NCBI GenBank assembly: GCA_022843585.1
Contig: JALHNJ010000003.1
Span: 248,001 to 312,000, forward strand
DNA: 64,000 nucleotides
Direction of reading: 5' to 3'
Source: Chitinophagaceae bacterium
Lineage (GTDB): Bacteria > Bacteroidota > Bacteroidia > Chitinophagales > Chitinophagaceae
Of this stretch, positions 45,360-54,208 are shown piece after piece. The notes below the pieces were generated by a model that saw only the letters and a program-made list of their open reading frames with translations, was not told the origin of the DNA and searched no databases. Position 1 is the stretch's first letter; the number at the start of each line of letters is the position of its first letter. Position numbers and translations under genes: made by a program.

Positions 45360-45881
45360 ATGAACCTAGATTTTATATACCTGCTGGACGGTAGTTTTCA
45401 TCCCGAATCAAGAGTGTGGGTGTACCAAAGCAGCCGTTTATTTAGCCTTAGCGAAGCTTTTGATATTGAAGACTTACTGAAAGAATTTACAGCGCACTGG
45501 AAGAGCCATGGTACCCCGGTAAAAGGAGCTGGTTATTTATTCTTTGGGCAGTTCATCATATTAATGGCAGATGAAAAAGCTACGGGAGTTAGCGGATGCA
45601 GTACGGATAGTTCGGTGCGTCTTATAAAAGATGTTGAGCAACGTTTTGCTGTTAATATGTTCGACAGAACTACGCTAACATTTGTGGTTAAAGATAAAAT
45701 TGAGTTATTTCCCCTCTCCCAATTGCAATATGCTGTTGATAATGGGTTTATTAAAGCCGATACCTTATATTTTAATAACCTGGTTCAAACGAAAGAAGAA
45801 TTGGAAACCCAATGGATTATTCCGGTAAAGGATAGTTGGCTGTCAAAGAGAGTTTCCTTTGCAAAATCAACAAGCCAGTAA
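45360..45881 (+). CDS. conserved Bacteroidota protein, function unknown
   Basis: 173 aa soluble protein with SRVWVYQSSRLFSLSEAFDIED near the start. It resembles a group often labelled as ABC transporter ATPase in databases, although no Walker A motif is present, so that label should not be used. Its role is unknown. Its end lies 5 bp from the convergent PorP/SprF gene. Confidence 0.7.
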   Translation: MNLDFIYLLDGSFHPESRVWVYQSSRLFSLSEAFDIEDLLKEFTAHWKSHGTPVKGAGYLFFGQFIILMADEKATGVSGCSTDSSVRLIKDVEQRFAVNMFDRTTLTFVVKDKIELFPLSQLQYAVDNGFIKADTLYFNNLVQTKEELETQWIIPVKDSWLSKRVSFAKSTSQ

Positions 45882-45886
45882 TTTGA

Positions 45887-46879
45887 TTAATACCAGGGCA
45901 CCAGCCTTTTCATCTCCGAATTATCTGGTGACGTATACACCATACTAATTTCAAACCCGTTTCTTGTTTGTCCACCTGTTTTTAATTTAGAAGTAGTATA
46001 GTCAAAACTAAACCCGGTTTGAAAGCCTTCCAATTGATAGCCGATATACGGTATCACCGCATCTTTTAACCGATACCACGCACCAAGACTTATTATATTC
46101 TTCTTTTGATCGCCTAACTGAATGCCATATGCAGAACCTAATGTTGTTTCATTGGTGCTACCCTGCTGCTGGTAATTGAGTGAGAAATAAAATATACCAC
46201 TGTATCCAACATCTATATTTCCACCTGCAACGGCGGTATATCTTTTGGGCAATTGAAATTGAGGATCGTTATATACATCTTTTTTCTTTAAAAGATTATA
46301 TACACTAATCCCTGCAAAGAAAGATTTGTCGGGCAATGAAGCATGGTAAGCCGCTCCCGTACTCATATCAAAATAGTTTCTATTGCCACCCGGGAGTTCT
46401 TCTCCTATTGGTAAAGAAACATCAAAGCCTCCGCTGGTTAATTGGTTTTCAAAACTTAGCTTATTAAAATTGATTCTTCTCTCACTATATACTCCTTGCA
46501 AACCCAAGCCGATCGTATGGACATTATCAGGATCAAGAGAAAGATTATAAGCCGTACTAAAACTGATAGAATTAAATTGTACCGCACCTTCAAGCGTTTT
46601 ATCACTAAGGGCAGCAATACCAAAGCCTAACTTATTTCCCGGTGCCAGTTTATCTCTCAATGGACTTACATCTACCGACAATGAAGTAGTACTGTATGGC
46701 GAGCCGCCGTTTCCCCATTGCGAACGATAATTACCGGCAACTCTAAATGAACCTTCGGTATAACCGGTAAATGCCGGATTTATCAATAGCGGTGAAGAAT
46801 AGAATTGAGAAAAATGTGGCGATTGTGCTTGTGACAATCCCATCCAACATAGTAAGATTATAGTTATCCTGAGTTTCAT
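45887..46879 (-). CDS. type IX secretion PorP/SprF family outer-membrane protein
   Basis: 330 aa. A signal peptide (MKLRITIILLCWMGLSQA) leads into the family start SPHFSQFYSSPLLINPAFTG and a barrel with GNYRSQWGNGGSPYSTTSLS. PorP/SprF proteins occur in the outer membrane of T9SS bacteria and attach or export gliding-type cargo. They are typically encoded next to the large cargo protein whose display they support, as here: it follows the giant gene by 10 bp and ends the three-gene operon. The frame opens upstream at 46915, overlapping the giant gene; the ATG at 46879 starts the signal. Confidence 0.93.
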   Translation of the reverse strand: MKLRITIILLCWMGLSQAQSPHFSQFYSSPLLINPAFTGYTEGSFRVAGNYRSQWGNGGSPYSTTSLSVDVSPLRDKLAPGNKLGFGIAALSDKTLEGAVQFNSISFSTAYNLSLDPDNVHTIGLGLQGVYSERRINFNKLSFENQLTSGGFDVSLPIGEELPGGNRNYFDMSTGAAYHASLPDKSFFAGISVYNLLKKKDVYNDPQFQLPKRYTAVAGGNIDVGYSGIFYFSLNYQQQGSTNETTLGSAYGIQLGDQKKNIISLGAWYRLKDAVIPYIGYQLEGFQTGFSFDYTTSKLKTGGQTRNGFEISMVYTSPDNSEMKRLVPWY

Positions 46880-46889
46880 TACCATCATT

Positions 46890-49800
46890 TTAGCGTATAA
46901 GAACTGTTTTACCACTTGCTTTTATAATAGTGCCATCCTGGCTTTTCCCTAAGAATACCCAGGTATAAGTTTCTGTTGGCTGTGGTATATTTTTATAATT
47001 ACCATCCCAGCCCTCTCCCACATTTTGTGTTTGATACATTAGCTGCCCCCATCGGTTATATACTCTGAAATAATCAATTGAAAAAGCACTTACACCTAAC
47101 GGCCTTAATTTATCATTCGCATTATTACTGTTTGGAGTAAATGCTTTAGGAACATAAATATCAGCCTTATCAAAAGCCTGTACTAATACTGTATCTGTAA
47201 CAAGACAGCCCGCCGCAATTCTTATTCTCACCAAATATTCTCTATCTGCAGAAGTAGTTACAACCGGATTTTGAATGGTTGAATTATTAAGTGCAGTTGC
47301 CGGTTGCCAAACATATTGCACGCCAATATTTCTGGCCGATAATGTAAAAGCTGTATTTTTTAATACTCTTACATTGTCATATCTTATTCCGGGTGTCGCA
47401 GGAATTACCGTTATCAATTTTTTAATAGTATCTGCTAATTGCACACAGGCCGTAGGAGTAGCAATTAGCTCTACAGTGTAAGAACCAGGCTGAGTATAAA
47501 CATGTGTTGGTGCAAAAAGTGAAGAAGTGCTATTATCACCAAAATTCCAACTCCAGTTTACTGTACCACTGCTTCCCGTTGTGCTTGTATTATTGAAAAT
47601 GGTTATCTCATTTTGACATAACGCTGAAAAATCAAAAGCTGTTATTGGTTTTTGAATTACCTGAATATTAGCCGTGTTTGAAGCCATCGCTTTACATCCA
47701 TTAGCAGCATTGATCTCCACACTATAAATTCCTTGTGTAGTTACGGTAATGACATCTGTTGTAGCACCATTTATAGGAGCTCCATTTAATAACCATTGGT
47801 AAGAAACACCTCCTGATACGGTAAGTATTTGAGATGAACCGATACAAATTGTGGCATTACCGGGACTGATTGATCCTGTTGGTAGCGAATTAACCGTCAG
47901 TATTAGGGTAGCTGTTGAATCACAATTATTAGAACCTGTAAGTATAACATTATAACTACCAGAGGCAGTATAACTATTACCATTCCAGCTAAATGGTAAT
48001 TGATTAGCACAAATGCTGATAGAAGTAGTGCTTGTTGCCACCGGTTTTATTGCAAGATTCAATGTGGCAATGGAGTCGCAACCATTAGAACCCGGGATAG
48101 TAACATTGTAACTACCTGCCGCAGTATAATTATTGCCATTCCAGCTATATGGCAATTGATTGGTACAGACTTCAATATTGGTTGAGCTGGTTTGTATATT
48201 TTTTATTTCCAAATTCAAGGTGGCTATGGAATCACAACCGTTAGAACCATTTAATGTAACATTATAAATTCCCGATGTTGAATAGTTATTCCCATTCCAT
48301 ATATAAGGGGCCTGGTTTGCACAGATACTTGCATTAGTGATACTCGTCAATACAGGGTTTACCGTAAGGTTCAAGGAAGCAATCGAATCGCAGCCATTTG
48401 AACCTGCCAGCGTAATATTGTAAATACCTGTTGCAGTATAATTATTGCCATTCCATAGATACGGCAATTGATTTTCGCATCGGCTGATATTTGTTATACT
48501 GGTTAATACAGGAGTTACACCAAGGTTTAAAGTAGCAATGGAATCACAGCCTGCCTGACTTACCAGTGTTACATTAAATGATCCTGCCGTATTATAGCTA
48601 TTACCATTCCAACTATAGGGCAATTGATTTGCGCATACATTAACATTGGTAGTGCTGGTTAACACGGTGCCTATAGAAAGATTTAACGTAGCAATGGAGT
48701 CGCAGCCATTTGAGCCGACCAATGTAACAGTATAGATTCCTGCCAAATTATAATTATTACCATTCCAATTATAAGGAAGTTGATTATTGCAAATACTTAC
48801 ATTAGTGGTACTTGTTTGCACAGCATTTACAACAAGGTTGAGGGTAGCTATGGAATCGCAGCCATTGGCCCCAATTAGGGTAACGTTGTAGTTTCCTGCA
48901 CCATTATAAATATTACCATTCCAGTTATACGGAAGTTGATTGGAACAAACAGCCACATTAGTAATGCTTGATGATATTGAATTAATTGAAAAGTTGAGGG
49001 TAGCAATGGAATCGCAGCCGTTGGAGCCTAGTAATGTAACATTATAAGTGCCTGCCGTGTTATATGCATTCCCATTCCAGTTATACGGCAATTGATTGGA
49101 GCAAGTACTGGCATTAGTTGTACTAGTTAATACCGGATTAATGGCAAGATTTAAAGTAGCAATTGAATCACAACCAGATTGGCTTACCAATGTTACATTG
49201 AAGGTGCCTGCTGTATTGTAATTATTTCCATTCCAAGGATACGGAAGTTGATTAGTACAAACAGCCACATTGGTGGTACTCGTCAATATTGCACTTACCG
49301 TAAGATTTAAGGTAGCTATCGAATCGCAGCCATTGCTCCCCATTAAAGTAACACTATAAATACCCCCAGCATTATAGTTATTTCCATTCCAGCTATAAGG
49401 TAATTGGTTAGTGCAAATATTTATGTTAGTAGTACTGGTTGCAGCTACGTTAACCGAAAGATTTAAAGTAGCGACTGAATCGCATCCATTAGAACCAGTT
49501 AGTGTAACAACATATGTGCCTGCCGAATTATAACTATTCCCATTCCAGTTATACGGCAATTGGTTAGTACAGGTACTTATATTGGTGGTACTTGAGGATG
49601 TTTGATTGATTAAAAGATTTAAGGTGGCAATGGAATCGCAGCCATTTGAACCTAACAAGGTGATATTATATGTTCCAGCAATATTATAATTATTCCCATT
49701 CCATATATAGGGAAGTTGGTTGGTACAAACACTTGCATTGGTGGTGCTTGTTAATATCGGATTTACCGAAAGATTCAAAGTTGCAATTGAATCACAACCC

Positions 49801-52800
49801 GATTGACTCACTAATATGACATTAAATGTTCCAGCCGCATTATAATTATTTCCATTCCATATAAAGGGAAGTTGGTTGGTACACACACTTGCATTGGTGG
49901 TACTCGTCAAGACTGTATTAACCGTAAGATTTAAAGTAGCAATCGAATCGCAGCCATTTGTTCCGGGCAGTGTAACGTTATAAGTCCCCCCGGCATTATA
50001 ATTATTTCCATTCCAGCTATAGGGAAGCTGATTGGTGCAAATACTGATATTAGTAGTACTGGTTGAAACCGGATTAACGGATAAATTTAACGTTGCTATC
50101 GAATCGCAATTATTAGAACCCGTTAGTGTAACAAAATAACTACCTCCGGCATTATAACTATTCCCATTCCAGCTATAGGGCAATAGATTTGAACAAACAG
50201 CTACATTGGTTATACTTGATGACGTTGGATTAATAGCAAGGTTAAGTGTGGCTATCGAGTCACATCCGTTTGAACCAATTAAAGTAACATTATATGTTCC
50301 GGCGGAACTATAATTGTTTCCGTTCCATACATACGGAAGTTGATTGGTACATACGGAGAGATTTGTAGTACTGGTTAAAGGTGGCGAAACTGTCAAATTA
50401 AGTGTTGCAATAGAATCGCAGCCTGCCTGTGTAGTCAACGTCACATTGTAAGTACCGGCGGTGTTATAATTATTTCCATTCCAGCTAAATGGAAGTTGAT
50501 TAGAGCAAATAGCAATATTAGTTGTGCTAGTAGGTGTTGGGGTTAAAGTTATTATTGACGTGTTAGACAGAGTTGAACTACAGCCATTAACAGATGCACT
50601 CACCTGGTACGTACCAGCAATAGTAGCATTATAAGTTGAAGATGTAACTCCATTAATAAGATTATTATCTCTTGTCCATTGATAAGTATCACCACCGGTC
50701 GCAGTTAACAATTGTGAGTTACCCTGACAAATTGTTGCTGAAGCAGGGCTTAAAGTTGGTGTTGGAGGTTCGGCTGGTGTTGTAAAAGAAATTACTGTCC
50801 AATTACTACAGAAGGTATAAGAATTTATGTCGAAGTTAGGGATCGTAGCTCCACGTACATGAATATAATAGGTAGTGGATGGAAGTAAACCACCTACTGA
50901 TCCACCTATGGATGTTGTAGATATTCTAGCAGGCAAAGGTGGTGGGCTAGAAGACAAGGTTACTGCATATTGGAATATTTTAACCGGACTTCCATAATCC
51001 CTCCAACTAAAAGAAACTTGATTGGGACAAACAGATGTTGTTGCCAACTCCGAAACACCACCGTAATAAACAGATACAGGATTAGAGTAAACAGTATCAC
51101 AATCTGGCTTTCTGGATTCTACTATATAAGTGCCTGAATAACTTGCTGTCATTGCAAAATTTAAACTTTGATTTCCTCCACCACCACCAATTGGTACATA
51201 GTAGGATGCTGGTCCCATCCATTCATAGTCTTGTTCGTTCTGGGTTTCTGGTATGCCCACATTTACATTTGCACCCTCACAGTAAACACCATTACCCCCA
51301 AGTGAGGGTGCTATGGATGCAGAACCAAGAACAACTGTTTGAGAAAAAATTTCACATAGTCCTGTTATAGATTTTACGTAATATGTACCTGCTGTAGTTG
51401 CGGTATAGGTAGAACCAGATTGTCCGGGTATTAGTATCCCATCTTTGTACCAGCTATATCCGGTTCCGCCTGAAACTGTTAACTCAATAGAATTGACACC
51501 AAAACAAAAACGACCCGATGCCGGTGTAATAGAAAGATTACCAGAACAGGGATTGAAATTCCATAAATCATTCAGTGAAAAATACTGGCTGATATATTTC
51601 CCTAGCCCACTTCCACCAAACATCCAAAGCTTTCCTTCACTTGTTTTGTAACTCATACTACTGTTTCTTCCTCCCGGGTTATTTGTTACACTTGGAACAG
51701 TAGCTGTTCCATAAATACCTGGGTTAGAACCTGGCTCTCCCTTTACCCATGTCCATACATTCAAAAACCGATTGTACTTCCATACATCGTTAAGCGCATC
51801 GCCACCCCCAAATAAATAAAACTCATCGCTGTTTGATACCCATGCAGACATATTAGACCTTCCGCCAGGTGTGTTTTCTACAGAGGGTACCCCCATATAG
51901 CCAAAAACGGGAGTAATATTATTTAAGTCGCTTCCATTAACCCATGTCCAAATATCTGTGGATGGCTCATACTTCCAGAGATCACTTAAATAACCCTCAG
52001 CATTCTCCTGAAAAGCTTTACCATAACCTCCAAATAGCCATAAATTGCCATCACTGTCTAAAAATCCTGCAGAAGCATTCCTGCCACCGGGTTGAGTGTT
52101 TACAGTTCCAGCTCCGATGACACCATAAACTCCGGCATTATCAATTGTTTTACTTCCCTTAATAAATGTCCATTGTGTTGTTGAAGGGTTGAATTTCCAA
52201 AGATCGTTAAGATACCCACTTCCACCGCTTTCACCATATCCATAGCCTCCAAATAGCCATAGCATCCCGTTGCTATCTGTCCATGTTATGGCATCATATC
52301 TTGAGCCAGGCTTGTTTGTTGCAGATGCTACCCCTATAGTACCATAGCTTCCTAGATTATTAAGAGTATTATCTCCTTTTATCCATGTCCATTGAGAAGT
52401 GGCAGGATCAAATCTCCATAGATCATTTAAATAACCTGCTGTAGCTGTAGTTGAATAACCATTACCACCAAAAAGCCAAAGTCGGCCATTGTTATCTTTC
52501 CAGGTCATACATGCAAATCTGCCCCCAGGCCTGTTAGAGACTGCTGGTACATTAACAACGCCATAATTACCGGTTAAATCAGCAAGACTATCACCTGCAG
52601 TCCATGTCCATTGATTAGTACCCGGCTGATATCTCCACATATCTGACAAATACCCCTGCTGGTTGATGCCACCCACTCCATTTCCACCAAATAACCAAAA
52701 GTCTCCTGCTGCATCCATCCATGTTCCTGCACTATAACGGTTACCCGGATAATTCGCAGCATTAGTTGTATTAATTGTTCCATACACACTACTCCCTATT

Positions 52801-54185
52801 CTGGAAAAATCTCTTATCCAAGTCCAGTTACTGGAGGAGATAGTAAATCTCCACAACTCATTATTGGTATAGCCCCCAAAAAGCCATAGGTTTCCAGTAG
52901 ACTGAAACCAAAAATGGCAACTTGACCTGCCGCCCGGTTTATTCGCCGCAGCCGGTACTCCCATTGTACCAAAAACTGTAGTGCCACCAGGTGTATTATC
53001 CCCTTTAATCCATACCCACTGGTTAGCGGCAATATTATATCTCCACAAATCATTTAATCTGCCTACACCTGATGCGCCATAACCATCACCCCCAAATAAC
53101 CAAAAATTACCTGATCCATCAATTTGAGAACTTACTGACTCTCTTGCTCCAGGATTATTGGTGGCAGCACCCGTCCCCATTGTCCCGTACACCCCTGCAT
53201 TGTTGATAGTATTAGGCCCTTTCATCCAAGTCCACTGAGTAGTTGCAATATTATAGCGCCATAAATCACTCAACCTGCCATTGGTATTGGTTGCGGGGCG
53301 ACCATACCCGCCGAATAACCAAATATTATTGCTGGCATCAATAGACATAGCTGCAAACTCACGGCCACCCGGTTTATTTGTGGCTGAAGCTGTGCCCTGT
53401 GTTCCATAGACACCCAAAAAAAGACCAGACTTATCACCCTTCAACCATGTCCATTGATTAGTAGTAGTATTATATCGCCATAAATCATTAAGTAAACCGA
53501 TGCCGCTTTCATTATAGCCATACCCACCAAAAAGATAAAAATTTCCACTATTATCTTTACATGCCATAGTTCCTTCCCTTGAGCCCGGTTTATTTGCAGG
53601 ACTGGGGGTTCCCATTGTACCATATACCCCGGATACATAAGGTGTGTTATTTCCACTCATCCATGTCCATTGATTTGATGTAGGATTATATCGCCACAAA
53701 TCATTCAGTCTATCTGAATAAGAATAACCCTGAGCATAACCATCACCTCCAAAAATCCAGATATTTCCCACTGCATCTACCCAGCCACTACCATTACTTC
53801 TTGCACCGGGATAGTTGGTAGCTGAAGGCACTGTAATAGTTCCATATACACCAGAAGTATTGGTACTTTTACTACCCGAAACCCAAGTCCACATATTAGT
53901 TACTGGCGAGTATTTCCACAAATCATTTAGCCTTCCTTGTGTACTTTCACCATAACCTTGGCCGCCAAATAACCAAAAATTACCTGATGCGTCTGTTAGG
54001 TAGATTGCTGCACTTCTTTGCCCTGGTCTATTATTACTATTAGCAACATTTTGCGTTCCATAAATCCCGAAGTTTGTATTACTTATTCCTTCATCCCCTT
54101 TCATCCAAACCCATTGGTCATTCTGTGAACGAACTGCCTTTGTATATAACAAAAAAATTGTAAGCAAGACAAATATTTTTTTCAT
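46890..54185 (-). CDS. giant T9SS cargo: kelch propeller, 17 tandem Ig-like repeats, PKD, gliding-type C-terminus
   Basis: 2,431 aa with signal peptide (MKKIFVLLTIFLLYTKAVRS, about residues 1-21). In order: 12 kelch-like blades (about 24-880), two Ig-like segments and an FN3-like domain (about 880-1215), 17 tandem 52-residue repeats (about 1218-2102), an Ig-like segment, a PKD domain (NWSWNFGDNSTSS, about 2190-2260) and the gliding-motility/CHU_C C-terminal domain (DIYVPKAFTPNSNNANDKL to the end), which is the type B T9SS sorting signal. It is probably displayed on or released from the cell surface as an adhesin. It is 23 bp downstream of the CHAT gene and 10 bp upstream of porP/sprF. The frame opens 51 bp upstream, but the 54185 ATG starts the signal. 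Confidence 0.92.
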   Translation of the reverse strand: MKKIFVLLTIFLLYTKAVRSQNDQWVWMKGDEGISNTNFGIYGTQNVANSNNRPGQRSAAIYLTDASGNFWLFGGQGYGESTQGRLNDLWKYSPVTNMWTWVSGSKSTNTSGVYGTITVPSATNYPGARSNGSGWVDAVGNIWIFGGDGYAQGYSYSDRLNDLWRYNPTSNQWTWMSGNNTPYVSGVYGTMGTPSPANKPGSREGTMACKDNSGNFYLFGGYGYNESGIGLLNDLWRYNTTTNQWTWLKGDKSGLFLGVYGTQGTASATNKPGGREFAAMSIDASNNIWLFGGYGRPATNTNGRLSDLWRYNIATTQWTWMKGPNTINNAGVYGTMGTGAATNNPGARESVSSQIDGSGNFWLFGGDGYGASGVGRLNDLWRYNIAANQWVWIKGDNTPGGTTVFGTMGVPAAANKPGGRSSCHFWFQSTGNLWLFGGYTNNELWRFTISSSNWTWIRDFSRIGSSVYGTINTTNAANYPGNRYSAGTWMDAAGDFWLFGGNGVGGINQQGYLSDMWRYQPGTNQWTWTAGDSLADLTGNYGVVNVPAVSNRPGGRFACMTWKDNNGRLWLFGGNGYSTTATAGYLNDLWRFDPATSQWTWIKGDNTLNNLGSYGTIGVASATNKPGSRYDAITWTDSNGMLWLFGGYGYGESGGSGYLNDLWKFNPSTTQWTFIKGSKTIDNAGVYGVIGAGTVNTQPGGRNASAGFLDSDGNLWLFGGYGKAFQENAEGYLSDLWKYEPSTDIWTWVNGSDLNNITPVFGYMGVPSVENTPGGRSNMSAWVSNSDEFYLFGGGDALNDVWKYNRFLNVWTWVKGEPGSNPGIYGTATVPSVTNNPGGRNSSMSYKTSEGKLWMFGGSGLGKYISQYFSLNDLWNFNPCSGNLSITPASGRFCFGVNSIELTVSGGTGYSWYKDGILIPGQSGSTYTATTAGTYYVKSITGLCEIFSQTVVLGSASIAPSLGGNGVYCEGANVNVGIPETQNEQDYEWMGPASYYVPIGGGGGNQSLNFAMTASYSGTYIVESRKPDCDTVYSNPVSVYYGGVSELATTSVCPNQVSFSWRDYGSPVKIFQYAVTLSSSPPPLPARISTTSIGGSVGGLLPSTTYYIHVRGATIPNFDINSYTFCSNWTVISFTTPAEPPTPTLSPASATICQGNSQLLTATGGDTYQWTRDNNLINGVTSSTYNATIAGTYQVSASVNGCSSTLSNTSIITLTPTPTSTTNIAICSNQLPFSWNGNNYNTAGTYNVTLTTQAGCDSIATLNLTVSPPLTSTTNLSVCTNQLPYVWNGNNYSSAGTYNVTLIGSNGCDSIATLNLAINPTSSSITNVAVCSNLLPYSWNGNSYNAGGSYFVTLTGSNNCDSIATLNLSVNPVSTSTTNISICTNQLPYSWNGNNYNAGGTYNVTLPGTNGCDSIATLNLTVNTVLTSTTNASVCTNQLPFIWNGNNYNAAGTFNVILVSQSGCDSIATLNLSVNPILTSTTNASVCTNQLPYIWNGNNYNIAGTYNITLLGSNGCDSIATLNLLINQTSSSTTNISTCTNQLPYNWNGNSYNSAGTYVVTLTGSNGCDSVATLNLSVNVAATSTTNINICTNQLPYSWNGNNYNAGGIYSVTLMGSNGCDSIATLNLTVSAILTSTTNVAVCTNQLPYPWNGNNYNTAGTFNVTLVSQSGCDSIATLNLAINPVLTSTTNASTCSNQLPYNWNGNAYNTAGTYNVTLLGSNGCDSIATLNFSINSISSSITNVAVCSNQLPYNWNGNIYNGAGNYNVTLIGANGCDSIATLNLVVNAVQTSTTNVSICNNQLPYNWNGNNYNLAGIYTVTLVGSNGCDSIATLNLSIGTVLTSTTNVNVCANQLPYSWNGNSYNTAGSFNVTLVSQAGCDSIATLNLGVTPVLTSITNISRCENQLPYLWNGNNYTATGIYNITLAGSNGCDSIASLNLTVNPVLTSITNASICANQAPYIWNGNNYSTSGIYNVTLNGSNGCDSIATLNLEIKNIQTSSTNIEVCTNQLPYSWNGNNYTAAGSYNVTIPGSNGCDSIATLNLAIKPVATSTTSISICANQLPFSWNGNSYTASGSYNVILTGSNNCDSTATLILTVNSLPTGSISPGNATICIGSSQILTVSGGVSYQWLLNGAPINGATTDVITVTTQGIYSVEINAANGCKAMASNTANIQVIQKPITAFDFSALCQNEITIFNNTSTTGSSGTVNWSWNFGDNSTSSLFAPTHVYTQPGSYTVELIATPTACVQLADTIKKLITVIPATPGIRYDNVRVLKNTAFTLSARNIGVQYVWQPATALNNSTIQNPVVTTSADREYLVRIRIAAGCLVTDTVLVQAFDKADIYVPKAFTPNSNNANDKLRPLGVSAFSIDYFRVYNRWGQLMYQTQNVGEGWDGNYKNIPQPTETYTWVFLGKSQDGTIIKASGKTVLIR
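47880..50532 (-). repeat. 17 tandem 156-bp coding repeats with a four-repeat superperiod
   Basis: The units code for a 52-residue motif with LPYSWNGNNYN and GCDSIATLNL, each with two cysteines spaced 29 residues apart. Copies 1, 5, 9 and 13 have a Gln-x-Gly before CDS; copies 3, 7 and 11 begin Ser-Ser and follow copies (2, 6, 10) that end in Thr/Ile-Ser. This shows that blocks of four (624 bp) were the unit of expansion. The DNA copies differ at many silent sites. Confidence 0.9.
51550..54125 (-). repeat. 12 kelch-like coding repeats
   Basis: Each copy spans about 64-74 residues. It has WTWMKG at the start, then VYGT, an NxPGxR motif, a DxxGNxWLFGG stretch and LNDLWRYN. Copies 6 and 11 are shorter in the loop before LNDLW. 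The array is the N-terminal part of the giant protein and probably folds as one or two propellers. Confidence 0.9.
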
Positions 54186-54208
54186 TTCTGTAGTTTTGGT
54201 TTGCTTAA

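Noticed and set aside
45360-45881. ABC transporter ATPase
   Set aside because: A similar label exists for related proteins, but no Walker A, Walker B or signature motif is present.
47880-50532. CRISPR-like array
   Set aside because: The regular spacing comes from in-frame 52-residue protein repeats; units are 156 bp, vary in sequence and have no spacers.
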